A stretch of DNA of 64,000 nucleotides. Origin: Pseudomonadota bacterium (GTDB lineage: Bacteria > Pseudomonadota > Alphaproteobacteria > Rhizobiales > Rhizobiaceae). Position 1 is the stretch's first letter; each line of letters starts with the position of its first letter. Shown here one piece after another: positions 55,805 through 63,906 of this stretch. The notes under the pieces were generated by a model. That model saw nothing but the letters and a program-made list of their open reading frames with translations. It was not told where the DNA came from and searched no databases. The stretch lies in the NCBI GenBank assembly GCA_023419535.1, contig JAEZXX010000072.1:46796-110795 (forward strand). Direction: 5' to 3'. The position numbers were made by a program, and so were the translations under genes.

Positions 55805-56127
55805 GACTCGAATTGCCGCCCGCAGCCCGCAAGCCGCACCGCATCCGTCTCCCGAACGTCTTCCTGCGCCGCACCGACTGGACCGGAGCCGACCTGACCG
55901 AGGCCGACTTCTCCGGCACGGACTTCAAGAACGCCAATTTCACCGATGCCGACTTCGCCCGCGCCACCCTCGACGGGACGATCCTCATCGGCGCGGATCT
56001 GACCGGAGCGCGGAACCTGACCGTCGAGCAGCTCTCGCGGGCCGTTCTCGACGAGACGACGCGGCTGCCGGACTATATCGACCGCGCCGCCGTCGCGGCG
56101 CTGCGTCACCCCGAGCCGGCGGAATGA
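55801..56127 (+). CDS. Pentapeptide repeat protein
   Basis: 108 aa. The repeats run through TDWTGADLTEADFSGTDFKN, then ANFTDADFARATLDGTILIG and ADLTGARNLT, about ten A(D/N)(L/F)xx units of a right-handed beta-helix. It has no signal peptide. It overlaps the helical-domain gene upstream and the SDR gene downstream (both ATGA), so it is tightly coupled in the sucB-lpdA interval. Binding partners are unknown; DNA-mimic activity known from longer members should not be assumed for so short a helix. Confidence 0.85.
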   Translation: MRLELPPAARKPHRIRLPNVFLRRTDWTGADLTEADFSGTDFKNANFTDADFARATLDGTILIGADLTGARNLTVEQLSRAVLDETTRLPDYIDRAAVAALRHPEPAE

Positions 56128-56894
56128 GCGATCGCATGAGCCGGCCCCTCATGCTCGTCACCGGCGGCTCGCGCGGGATCGGCGCGGCGGTCTGTCGCCT
56201 CGCGGCACGGGCGGGCTACGACGTCGTCGTCAACTACGCGCGCGACGGGGAAGCTGCGAACCGCGTCGTCGCGGAGGTCGAGGCGGCCGGGGGACGGGGC
56301 TTCGCCGTCCAGGCCGATCTCGGGATCGCGCTGGAGATCGAGGCGCTGTTCAGAGCGGTCGACGGCTTCGGGCCCCTCGCCGTCCTCGTCAACAATGCCG
56401 GCGTCGTCGACGCGGCGACGAGCGTCGCGCAGATGGATGCGGGGCGCCTGGAGCGCATGTGGCGGATCAACGTCACGGCGCCCTTCCTCTGCGCCCGCGA
56501 GGCGGTCCTGCGCATGTCGACCGCACGCGGCGGACAGGGCGGCGCCATCGTCAACGTCTCCTCGGTCGCCGCCAAGCTCGGCGGGCCGCACCAATATGTC
56601 GACTACGCCGCCTCCAAGGGCGCGATCGACACGATGACGGTGGGCCTCGCCAAGGAGGTCGTCTCCGAGGGAATTCGCGTCTGCGGCGTGCGCCCGGGCG
56701 TCATCGACACCGATATCCACGCCTCCGGCGGCCAGCCCGACCGGGTGGCTGAGATGTCGCCAAGCCTGCCGCTCGGCCGCGCCGGCACGGCCGACGAGGT
56801 CGCGGAAGCGATCCTCTGGCTCGCCTCCGACAAGGCCACCTATTCCTCGGGCGCGATCCTCGACGTGTCGGGCGTGCGGGGGATCTGGCCGTGA
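56124..56894 (+). CDS. SDR family oxidoreductase
   Basis: 256 aa from ATG 56124 (MSDRMSR; a second ATG is at 56136). NAD(P) motif TGGSRGIG, NNAG, the catalytic serine in NVSSVAA and the YxxxK in YVDYAASKGAID are all present, as is PGVIDTDIH. The classical SDR fold is complete, and N-terminal Arg after the glycine motif favours NADP. The substrate is unknown. SDR genes between sucB and lpdA are common in Hyphomicrobiales, so this is an ordinary member of the block. Confidence 0.92.
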   Translation: MSDRMSRPLMLVTGGSRGIGAAVCRLAARAGYDVVVNYARDGEAANRVVAEVEAAGGRGFAVQADLGIALEIEALFRAVDGFGPLAVLVNNAGVVDAATSVAQMDAGRLERMWRINVTAPFLCAREAVLRMSTARGGQGGAIVNVSSVAAKLGGPHQYVDYAASKGAIDTMTVGLAKEVVSEGIRVCGVRPGVIDTDIHASGGQPDRVAEMSPSLPLGRAGTADEVAEAILWLASDKATYSSGAILDVSGVRGIWP

Positions 56895-57394
56895 GCGCTC
56901 GCGGGACGGGACGTGACGGGCTGGCCGCCGCGGTTCTCCTGTGCATGGCGGCCTCGTCGGCCCCCGCCCAGGACATGCCGGCCTATCGCGACGACCGCTC
57001 GAGCCCTCAGGCGCTGATCGAATCGCTCTACAACGCCGTCGCGCGGCAGGAAAACTTACGCGCCTGGTCCTATTTCGACGCCGAGGCCAGCCAGCCCTTC
57101 GACGCGTTTGAGGCCGGCTACGCCGACACGGTCGCCGTCCGCGCCCGGGTCCTGGAAGGGACCGTCGAAGGCGCGGCCGGTTCCCTCTACGGCCTCGTGC
57201 CGGTCGCGATCGAGGCGAGGACGAGCGACGGTCGCACGACCGTCTTCTCCGGTTGCTACGAGACCCGGCAGGTGCAGCCCGCGGCCCAGATCCGGCCGCC
57301 CTTCGAGCCGATCCGCATCACGGCATCGCGCCTGGAGGAAACGGCGACGGGCTTCGACGCGACCACCCCGACCTGCCCTGCGGAAGGATTGTAG
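56891..57394 (+). CDS. Secreted protein of unknown function
   Basis: 167 aa from a GTG that overlaps the SDR stop (GTGA). A signal peptide ends at SAPAQD. The mature part (SSPQALIESLYNAVARQENLRAWSYF, then GLVPVAIEARTSDGRTTVFSGCYETRQVQ) looks like a one-domain alpha+beta fold, possibly NTF2-like, with two cysteines (FSGCYE, TPTCPA) that may pair. No family can be named. It is probably periplasmic. MAPEG gene follows after 3 bp. Confidence 0.75.
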   Translation: MSARGTGRDGLAAAVLLCMAASSAPAQDMPAYRDDRSSPQALIESLYNAVARQENLRAWSYFDAEASQPFDAFEAGYADTVAVRARVLEGTVEGAAGSLYGLVPVAIEARTSDGRTTVFSGCYETRQVQPAAQIRPPFEPIRITASRLEETATGFDATTPTCPAEGL

Positions 57395-57397
57395 GCC

Positions 57398-57805
57398 ATG
57401 GACTCCCTACCCGGCGAACTCGTCGTGCTCGGCCTCTCGGTCGTGCTCCTCGTCGTCCACATCATGCTCCAGGGCCAGCTCGCGACCGCCGATCGCGGCC
57501 TCGACTGGAACGCGGGGCCCCGCGACAATTCGAACGAGAAGCCGCTGAGCGTGCGGGCGGGACGCGCGCAGCGCGCCCTCGACAACTACAAGGAAACTTA
57601 TCCGGCCTTCGTCGCGCTCGCGCTCGGCCTCGCGGTGACCGGCGCGACGGGCGGCATCGGCTCGGTCGGCGCCTGGCTGTGGCTGCTCGCCCGCATCGCC
57701 TATCTCCCGCTGTATCTCACCGGCATCCCCAAGGTGCGCAGCCTCGTCTACGTCGCCTCGATGTTCGGGCTCCTCCTGATGCTGCTTCGCTTCTTCTTCG
57801 CCTGA
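57398..57805 (+). CDS. MAPEG family membrane protein
   Basis: 135 aa with four spans: ELVVLGLSVVLLVVHIMLQ, the FVALALGLAVTGATGG pair, WLWLLARIAYLPLYLTGI and the last VYVASMFGLLLMLLRFFF. The conserved loop WNAGPRD and RAQRALDNYKETYPAFVALAL fit bacterial MAPEG proteins (PF01124), relatives of eicosanoid and glutathione enzymes. The bacterial substrate is unknown. It lies 28 bp before lpdA. Confidence 0.88.
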   Translation: MDSLPGELVVLGLSVVLLVVHIMLQGQLATADRGLDWNAGPRDNSNEKPLSVRAGRAQRALDNYKETYPAFVALALGLAVTGATGGIGSVGAWLWLLARIAYLPLYLTGIPKVRSLVYVASMFGLLLMLLRFFFA

Positions 57806-57833
57806 ATTCCAACCGAAAGATTCCAGCTCTCCC

Positions 57834-59243
57834 ATGTCCGACATCTTCGATCTCGTCGTCATCGGCTCCGGCCCCGGTGGCTATGTCTGCGCCGTCAAGG
57901 CCGCACAGCTCGGCCTCAAGGTCGCCGTCGTCGAGAAGCGCAAGACCTTCGGCGGCACCTGCCTGAACGTCGGCTGCATCCCGTCCAAGGCGCTGCTCCA
58001 TGCGTCCGAGATGTTCGAGGAGGCGAACCACTCCTTCGCCGACCTCGGCATCGACGCCGAGCCGAAGCTGAACCTGCCGAAGATGCTGGAGCACAAGGAA
58101 AAGACGGTGAAGTCGAACGTCGACGGCATCGGCTTCCTGTTCAAGAAGAACAAGATCGCCGGGATCATCGGCACCGGCCGCATCAAGGCCGCGGGCACCG
58201 TCGAGGTGACGGGCGAGGACGGCGCGGTGCAGGAGCTGTCGGCCAAGTCGATCGTGATCGCGACGGGCTCGGAGGTCGCGGGCATTCCCGGTCTCTCCGT
58301 CGAGTTCGACGGCACGACCATCGTCTCCTCCGACCATGCGATCGCGCTTTCGAGCGTGCCGGAGACGATGATCGTCGTCGGGGGCGGCGTCATCGGGCTG
58401 GAGCTCGGGTCGGTCTGGGGCCGGCTCGGCGCCAAGGTCACGGTGATCGAATATCTCGACAAGATCCTGGGGCCCATGGACGGCGAGGTCTCGACCGCCT
58501 TCCAGAAGCTGCTTTCCAAGCAGGGCTTCGACTTCAAGCTCGGCGCCAAGGTGACCGGCATAGCCAGGGACGGCGAGACGGCGAGCGTCACCTTCGAACC
58601 GGCGAAGGGCGGCGAGGCGCAGACGCTCTCCGCAAACGTCGTCCTGGTCGCGACGGGCCGCAGGCCCTTCACCGACGGCCTCGGCCTTGACGAGGTGGGC
58701 GTTTCCCGCGACAAGGCCGGCCGGGTCGAGATCGGCGCGCACTACGAGACGAACGTCCCGGGCATCTACGCCATCGGCGACGTGGTGAAGGGCCCGATGC
58801 TCGCCCACAAGGCCGAGGACGAGGGCGTGGCGCTGGCGGAGATCATCGCCGGCCAGCGCGGCCACGTGAACTACGGCGTCATCCCATCGGTGGTCTACAC
58901 CCAGCCCGAGGTCGCCTCGGTCGGCAAGACCGAGGAGGAGCTGAAGGCCGAGGGTGTCGAGTACGCCACGGGCAAGTTCCCCTTCATGGCGAACGGGCGG
59001 GCGCGCTCGACGCTCTCGACCGATGGCTTCGTCAAGATCCTCGCCGACAAGGCGACCGACCGGGTGCTCGGCGTCCATGTGCTGGGGCGCGGGGCGGGCG
59101 AGCTCATCGCGGAAGCGGCCGTCCTGATGGAGTTCGGCGGCTCGTCGGAGGATCTGGCGCGCACCTGCCACGCGCATCCGACGATGTCGGAGGCCATGCG
59201 CGAGGCGGCCTTCGCGACCTTCGCCAAGCCGATCCACATGTAG
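57834..59243 (+). CDS. lpdA: Dihydrolipoyl dehydrogenase (E3)
   Basis: 469 aa. The FAD motif is GSGPGG, the redox-active disulfide GGTCLNVGCIPSK (Cys43, Cys48), the NAD motif VVGGGVIGLELG, the FAD-binding IYAIGDVVKGPMLAHKAEDEG, and the C-terminal catalytic pair His448/Glu453 in HAHPTMSEA. It reoxidises the lipoyl groups of SucB and closes the 2-oxoglutarate dehydrogenase gene set. A terminator follows directly. Confidence 0.97.
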   Translation: MSDIFDLVVIGSGPGGYVCAVKAAQLGLKVAVVEKRKTFGGTCLNVGCIPSKALLHASEMFEEANHSFADLGIDAEPKLNLPKMLEHKEKTVKSNVDGIGFLFKKNKIAGIIGTGRIKAAGTVEVTGEDGAVQELSAKSIVIATGSEVAGIPGLSVEFDGTTIVSSDHAIALSSVPETMIVVGGGVIGLELGSVWGRLGAKVTVIEYLDKILGPMDGEVSTAFQKLLSKQGFDFKLGAKVTGIARDGETASVTFEPAKGGEAQTLSANVVLVATGRRPFTDGLGLDEVGVSRDKAGRVEIGAHYETNVPGIYAIGDVVKGPMLAHKAEDEGVALAEIIAGQRGHVNYGVIPSVVYTQPEVASVGKTEEELKAEGVEYATGKFPFMANGRARSTLSTDGFVKILADKATDRVLGVHVLGRGAGELIAEAAVLMEFGGSSEDLARTCHAHPTMSEAMREAAFATFAKPIHM

Positions 59244-59276
59244 GGGCGGTTCGGCGATCCATCCCGATCGCCGCCT

Positions 59277-59290
59277 GTCTCACGTGAAAC
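59277..59290. promoter_or_regulatory. parS-like site behind lpdA
   Basis: GTCTCACGTGAAAC differs by one base from the parS core GTTTCACGTGAAAC and sits in the non-coding space just before the lpdA terminator. It is the third such word in the window, after 3081 and 39919. Confidence 0.45.
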
Positions 59291-59292
59291 GA

Positions 59293-59330
59293 AAAGGCCG
59301 CCGGCGGGGGACGACCCGGCGGCGGCCTTT
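59293..59330. terminator. Bidirectional terminator between lpdA and ppa
   Basis: AAAGGCCGCCG (59293-59303) and CGGCGGCCTTT (59320-59330) form a perfect 11-bp stem, with extra GC pairs possible in the loop and A/T runs on both sides. It lies between convergent genes and can serve both. Confidence 0.85.
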
Positions 59331-59369
59331 CGTCAAGGAGCGCCGCGTTCTGTCCCGCGGCGCAACGCT

Positions 59370-60038
59370 TCACTGCGCGGCGGTGGTGCCGTCCGAGGGC
59401 AGCGCGGCCGCCTCCGCGTTGTCGTTCGCCGGGTTCTCCTCGCGATAGGCGGCGATCGCCTCGTCGACCAGACGGATCGCCGTCTCGGCGTTCTCGAAGC
59501 CGTCGAGTTCCACCAGCTTGCGGCCCTCGGGAAGCTGCTTGTAGACGCGGAAGAAGGCCTCCAGCCGGTCGATCTCGGCTGCCGGCATGTCCTCGATCTC
59601 CCGGATCGCATCGTATTGCGGGTCGATGTCGGAGGTCGGCACCGCGACGATCTTATCGTCCTGTTCGCCGCCGTCGATCATCTTCAGGACGCCGATGGCG
59701 CGCACGCGGATGGCGGCGCCCGGCACGATCGGCTCGCGGGTGTAGACGATGGCGTCCAGCGGATCGCCGTCGCCGGCGAGCGAGGACGGGATCGAGCCGT
59801 AGTTCGCCGGATAGACGACCGGCATCACCTGGTAGCGGTCGACGAAGACGTGGCCGGTGTCGGCGTCGATCTCGTACTTGGTGAAGGAGCCCGCGGGGAT
59901 CTCGATCACGGTGTTGAACTCGCCCGGCTCCTCCGGCTGGGGCAGGGCGAAGGGGTTGGTCCAGCCCTGCTGCTGCGCGAGAGCGGGAGAGGCGAGAAGC
60001 GTGGCGGCGGCGAGAAGCCCGGCCTTCAGAACGGTCAT
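59370..60038 (-). CDS. ppa: Inorganic pyrophosphatase with signal peptide
   Basis: 222 aa. Residues 1-21 are a signal peptide (VLKAGLLAAATLLASPALAQQ). The family I pyrophosphatase fold follows: VIEIPAGSFTKYEID, VDRYQVMPVVYPANYGSIPSS, and the metal-binding GDGDPLDAIVYTREP, with GVLKMIDGGEQDDKIVAVP. The active-site acidic residues are all kept, so it should be active. Standard cytoplasmic PPases are ~175 aa and lack the leader, so this one is predicted to work in the periplasm, with an acidic C-terminal extension (~30 aa). A second cytoplasmic enzyme is expected elsewhere. Confidence 0.92.
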   Translation of the reverse strand: MTVLKAGLLAAATLLASPALAQQQGWTNPFALPQPEEPGEFNTVIEIPAGSFTKYEIDADTGHVFVDRYQVMPVVYPANYGSIPSSLAGDGDPLDAIVYTREPIVPGAAIRVRAIGVLKMIDGGEQDDKIVAVPTSDIDPQYDAIREIEDMPAAEIDRLEAFFRVYKQLPEGRKLVELDGFENAETAIRLVDEAIAAYREENPANDNAEAAALPSDGTTAAQ

Positions 60039-60170
60039 GGCATTGCACCTTCCGTTGGGTTCGTGACGGCGCCCCCTTACGATCGGTCGATTGCAGTTCG
60101 GCGACGGTTGCGTGACGGGCGGATGACGGGCGCGGTGGGCTGGACGTTCGTGAAGCATCCGAAGCTGCGT

Positions 60171-60349
60171 CCTTCTCCCCTTGGGGGAGAAGGTGCCGGC
60201 AGACGGATGAGGGCGTGCCGGGCGCTGCCGGGCGCCGCTTCCGGTCGCGCTGCGGCTGCAGGCCCTCACCCGGTTCGCTGTCGCTGCCTCCGGGGCGAGC
60301 CACGGGTCTCGCCCGTCCTTCGGACCCCTCTCCCGGGACGGGAGAGGGG
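60171..60349. repeat. Intergenic repeat element bounded by two hairpins
   Basis: The 369-bp space between ppa and the TraB-like gene contains CCTTCTCCCC..GGGAGAAGG (60171-60193) and CCCCTCTCCC..GGGAGAGGGG (60325-60349) at the ends of a ~180-bp stretch with GCCCTCACCC inside. Purine-rich hairpins of this kind with GATGAGGG/CCCTCACCC boxes are typical of dispersed palindromic repeats in alphaproteobacteria. No coding sequence is seen here. Confidence 0.6.
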
Positions 60350-60407
60350 AGGGCGCCCCGTTCGGGACGGCCATCGACGGAGAGCCGATGGAGAAGCGGG
60401 CTATGCC

Positions 60408-61454
60408 TCAATCCACCCGCGTCACCGTCCACCCGTCCTGCGACAGAAGCTCGACGACGCCCTCCTCGCCCGGCAGATGCAAGGCGCCGATCGCGACGAA
60501 CGCGCCGCCCTCCGAGAGGATCGGCTCCAGCCGCTCGGCCATGGTGTGGTTGCGCGCCGTCACCACGCGCTCCTCGAAGGCGGCGTAGATCTCCGCCGCG
60601 CTCGCCTCGTCGGTGCCGGCGGGCGCCACGGCCTCGATGGCCGAGCCGATGAGGGCGATGCGGCCATCGAGATAGAGTTCGATCATGGTTTCGAAGACGT
60701 CCGGCAGGCGGTCGGCGATGTCGAGCGTCGCCATCAAATTCTCGCCCTGGAGGTCGAGCGGCAGGGAGGCGAGGGCCTCCAGCTGCTCGGGTCCGGTCTC
60801 GAGGCCGGACAGCGCCATCCCCTCGGCCTCCGCCCGGTCGAGGAGATGCAGGTCGAGCACCCGCGCGCCTTCGGCCTGCCGCGCGATCTCGCAGGCGGGC
60901 ATGGCGAGCGAGACCGCGACGAACCAGGGCTGCAGCGTGCGCACCGTCGCGAGCGGCGTGCCGTTCTCCTCCAGCGCCGCTTCCAGATCCGCGCGCCGGT
61001 CCTCCGGGACGAAGTCCGAGAGCTCCCGGCCGGGCGGGACCTGCGTCAGGTCCGCGCGCATCAGGAGCTGGCCCGCCATCTTCGCCTCGTCCGCGATGTC
61101 GAGCGTCTCGACGACGAGCCGGTCCGCATCGGCGAAGGCCGTCTCGACCGCCGGGGCGAGATCGAGGACGCGCGGATCGGACAGATGCATGGTGCCGAAG
61201 AGATGCGAGGCGTCAAGGCCGTCCCGCTCGATCCGGAAGAGGAGGCCCTCGCCGTTCGGCACGCTTCGTGCGGCGGCTTCGAGGCGCTCAAGGTCCGGCG
61301 CGGGCAGCGTCTCAAGGAGATTGGCGCCGGGCGCGCAGGCGGGCGCGTCCTGCGCGGCTGCCGGCAGGGCGAAGAGGCTGGCGATCAGGATCGCCGCGCA
61401 GCCCGCGCGCATTCGTTGGGAACGGAGTGGCCGGAGCCGCCGAGTCGCCTGCAT
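60408..61454 (-). CDS. TraB/GumN family secreted protein
   Basis: 348 aa. A signal peptide (CAAILIASLFALPAAAQD) is followed by a TraB/GumN domain (PF01963) with SHLFGTMHLSDPRVL at the start, RLVVETLD, and the end VTARNHTMAERLEPIL..GGAFVAIGALHLPGEEGVVELL. The two GxxH motifs are thought to be metal-binding in the related Tiki proteases. The substrate in bacteria is unknown. The start is ATG 61454. It is followed by the repeat element and preceded by xerC in the same direction, with 131 bp between. Confidence 0.9.
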   Translation of the reverse strand: MQATRRLRPLRSQRMRAGCAAILIASLFALPAAAQDAPACAPGANLLETLPAPDLERLEAAARSVPNGEGLLFRIERDGLDASHLFGTMHLSDPRVLDLAPAVETAFADADRLVVETLDIADEAKMAGQLLMRADLTQVPPGRELSDFVPEDRRADLEAALEENGTPLATVRTLQPWFVAVSLAMPACEIARQAEGARVLDLHLLDRAEAEGMALSGLETGPEQLEALASLPLDLQGENLMATLDIADRLPDVFETMIELYLDGRIALIGSAIEAVAPAGTDEASAAEIYAAFEERVVTARNHTMAERLEPILSEGGAFVAIGALHLPGEEGVVELLSQDGWTVTRVD

Positions 61455-61585
61455 GTCGATCCCTTCGTGTTCGGGGCGGGTGCGCGACCAGCATCGCGAG
61501 CCAGGGTGGCGGAACGGTGATGTCTGGAGCGCCGTCCCGTCCGTTCGAACGCACGACGCTCGCTTCATCCGATCGAAACGACGCA

Positions 61586-62593
61586 TCAAGCTTTCGGGGA
61601 AGCGATCCCGATCGCCGGGCCGATGCCCTGGGCGGGCTCGGCCCGCGCGCGCTGGGCGCGGGGATGGGCGCCCTGGTAGACGGAGAGGAGCCGCGCCGAA
61701 TCGACCGCCGTGTAGGCCTGGGTCGTCGAGAGCGAGGCGTGGCCGAGAAGGTCCTGGATGGTGCGCAGATCCCCGCCGCCGGCCAGGAGATGCGTCGCGA
61801 ACGAGTGGCGCAGCGCGTGGGGCGTCGCCGAGGCGGGCAGGCCCAGAAGGCCCCGCAGCCGCACCATCTCGCGCTGGACGATCTGCTGGCGGAGCGGCCC
61901 GCCCTTGTGGCCGCGAAACAGCGGCGCGGACGCCGACAGATGGTAGGGGCAGAGGCGGCGGTACTCGGCGACGGCGGTCAGAACCGCGGGCAGCAGCGGG
62001 ACGAGTCGCGCCTTGCCGCCCTTGCCGATCACCGTCATCGAGCGCGCTGCGGGATCGGCGAGCGCGTCGCCGGGCAGACCGAGCGCCTCGGAGATGCGAA
62101 GGCCGCAGCCGTAGAGAAGGGTCATCACCGCGACGTTGCGCGCCGACAGCCAGGGCTCGGCCGCCATCGCGCCGGCCTCGTCGGCGACGGCCAGCGCGTC
62201 GTTCGCCGCGAGCGGGCGCGGCAGCGAGCGCTGCGCCTTCGGCGCGCGCAGCGCCGCAGCGCCCGCGCTGGAGGCGAGCCCCTCGCGCTCCAGATGCTTC
62301 AGGAAGGAGCGCAGGCCCGACAGATTGCGCCCGATCGAGCGGGCACCCGCACCCTCCCGGCGCCGGTCGGCGAGGAAGGCGCGCAGGTCCGTCGGCCTCA
62401 GATCCGCCAGGTCGGCGAGCTCGGCGGGGCGCCCCTCGTGCCGGGCGAGGAAGTCCAGAAACTGCCGCAGGTCGCGCTCGTAGGCTTCGAGCGTCTTGGG
62501 GGCCGCGCCGCGCTCGGTGCCGAGGCGCGCCAGCCATTCGCGCTTTCGCGCTAGGAGCTCGGGGGAGGCGTTGATGAGGATGGGGCTCGCCAT
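61586..62593 (-). CDS. xerC: Tyrosine recombinase XerC
   Basis: 335 aa. The N-terminal SAM-like domain (KTLEAYERDLRQFLDFLARH) is followed by the catalytic domain with Arg in GCGLRISEALGL, Lys in GKGGKARLVP, HALRHSFATHLL with the His/Arg pair, LGHASLSTTQAYT with the last His and the nucleophile Tyr. It resolves chromosome dimers at dif with XerD and FtsK. The sequence is a housekeeping XerC, not a phage integrase: no att-like repeat or tRNA is near. The C-terminal 20 residues are a low-complexity tail. Confidence 0.93.
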   Translation of the reverse strand: MASPILINASPELLARKREWLARLGTERGAAPKTLEAYERDLRQFLDFLARHEGRPAELADLADLRPTDLRAFLADRRREGAGARSIGRNLSGLRSFLKHLEREGLASSAGAAALRAPKAQRSLPRPLAANDALAVADEAGAMAAEPWLSARNVAVMTLLYGCGLRISEALGLPGDALADPAARSMTVIGKGGKARLVPLLPAVLTAVAEYRRLCPYHLSASAPLFRGHKGGPLRQQIVQREMVRLRGLLGLPASATPHALRHSFATHLLAGGGDLRTIQDLLGHASLSTTQAYTAVDSARLLSVYQGAHPRAQRARAEPAQGIGPAIGIASPKA

Positions 62594-62757
62594 GGCAGGT
62601 CCGTCGCGCCGTCGGTCGCGGCCAGCATAGTGGCTCGCCGGCCGTGAACGAAGCCTTGAAGGGCTGGAACGTTCGGCGGCCCGTCCCACTTTCCGCACCG
62701 AACCGCCGGCGGCGGCACTTAACGCGCCGGCCATCCGACATTGGAAGGGAGAACCCC

Positions 62758-63192
62758 ATGAAGCGTCATGCCACGGCCATCTGGAACGGAGCCCTCGGCG
62801 ACGGGAAGGGCACGATCACCACCCAGTCCGGTGCGCTCGACAAGCACGGCTACTCGTTTAAGGCCCGGTTCGAGGACGAATCGGGCAAGTCCGGGACCAA
62901 CCCGGAGGAGCTTCTGGCCGCCGCCCATTCGGGCTGCTTCGCCATGCAGCTCTCGCACTTCCTGGCGGAGAACGGCACGCCGGCGGACGAACTGAAGGCG
63001 CGCGCCGTCGTCACGGTCGAGCAGGCATCGGGCGGCTTCGAGGTGAAGTCGAGCGCCATCACGCTGGAGGCCAAGGTCCCCGGCATCGACGAGCCGAAGT
63101 TCCTGGAGCTGGCGACGAAGGCCAAGGACGGCTGCCCGATCTCCAAGGCGCTCGGCGCCATCGAGGTCAGCCTCGACGCCAAGCTGGTCTGA
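62758..63192 (+). CDS. osmC: OsmC/Ohr family peroxiredoxin-like protein
   Basis: 144 aa. The two redox cysteines are visible in AAAHSGCFAMQLSHFLAE and KDGCPISKAL, both typical of OsmC. MKRHATAIWNGALGDGKGTITTQSGAL is the canonical start. It reduces organic hydroperoxides in the cytoplasm, usually with lipoyl-dependent reductants. The SD AAGGGAG fits. It is divergent from xerC by 164 bp. Confidence 0.95.
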   Translation: MKRHATAIWNGALGDGKGTITTQSGALDKHGYSFKARFEDESGKSGTNPEELLAAAHSGCFAMQLSHFLAENGTPADELKARAVVTVEQASGGFEVKSSAITLEAKVPGIDEPKFLELATKAKDGCPISKALGAIEVSLDAKLV

Positions 63193-63232
63193 GCGCGGCC
63201 GGGCTGGCCGCCGGGGGCGCTCCGCCCGGCGG

Positions 63233-63673
63233 TCAGCCCGTGGGCGCGCGCGCCGCTCGCCGGGCATAGAGCTCGAGGCGGTGGCTGACGATCTCGTAGC
63301 CGAGCTCGCGGGCGATCTCCTCCTGCAGCGCCTCGATCTTCTCGGAGCGGAACTCGATGACCGCCCCCGTCTCGATGTCGATGAGATGGTCGTGATGGGC
63401 GGCGTCGGCGGGCTCGAAGCGCTTCGGCCCGTCGGCGAAGGAATGGGAATGGATCGCCCCGCGCTCCTCCAGCACCTTCATCGTCCGGTAGACGGTGGAG
63501 AGGGAGATCGAGGGATCCTGCTTCGCCGCGCGCCGGAAGAGCTCCAGCGCATCGGGATGGTCTTCCGCCGCGGCGAGGATGGCGAGGATCGTGCGCCGCG
63601 GCCGGGTGATCCGCAGGCCCGCATCGCGCAGGACCGCCTCGTAATCCGGGCGACGGGTCTCGGTCGTGCTCAT
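63233..63673 (-). CDS. Fur family metal-responsive regulator (Fur/Mur type)
   Basis: 146 aa. The winged helix has LRITRPRRTILAILAA and SLSTVYRTMKVLEERGAI; the dimer/metal part has FADGPKRFEPADAAHHDHLIDIETGAVIEF and EEIARELGYEIVSHRLELYAR. The HHDHLID segment is the metal site. In Hyphomicrobiales this group often acts as Mur (manganese) rather than iron Fur; this cannot be decided here. It converges on osmC with 40 bp between them. Upstream lies 327 bp with no gene but a strong promoter for the other direction. Confidence 0.92.
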   Translation of the reverse strand: MSTTETRRPDYEAVLRDAGLRITRPRRTILAILAAAEDHPDALELFRRAAKQDPSISLSTVYRTMKVLEERGAIHSHSFADGPKRFEPADAAHHDHLIDIETGAVIEFRSEKIEALQEEIARELGYEIVSHRLELYARRAARAPTG

Positions 63674-63876
63674 CGCCTCTCCATCGGACGCGGGACGGGG
63701 CGGCGGGTGGAGCCGCCGGGGCCGGTCGCCTGTTCTGGCAGAAAGGCCTCCGCGGGGAAACCGCGGGCGAGGCGTCCAGCGCCCCCGTGCAGCCTCGACG
63801 GAGCGGCGCTCAGCCCGACGAGATGCCTTCGTGACAGGCAGCCTGCACTTTTTTGAACTTTTTCCGACGACCCCTG

Positions 63877-63906
63877 TTGACGGGCGCCCCTGTGTCCGCC
63901 TATACA
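63877..63906 (+). promoter_or_regulatory. Strong promoter near window end, possibly rRNA operon
   Basis: TTGACG and TATACA are separated by 18 bp and preceded by an AT-rich stretch with T-runs (63847-63863), unusual for this genome. Downstream is GC-rich non-coding leader-like sequence to the window end. In Hyphomicrobiales this combination, with a TTGACG box and a T-rich upstream element, is typical of rRNA operon promoters. The transcribed gene is outside the window, so this is inference. Confidence 0.5.

Noticed and set aside
61586..62593. Tyrosine recombinase as an integrase of a mobile island
   Set aside because: Length and motifs are those of housekeeping XerC, and there is no tRNA, att repeat or phage gene nearby.
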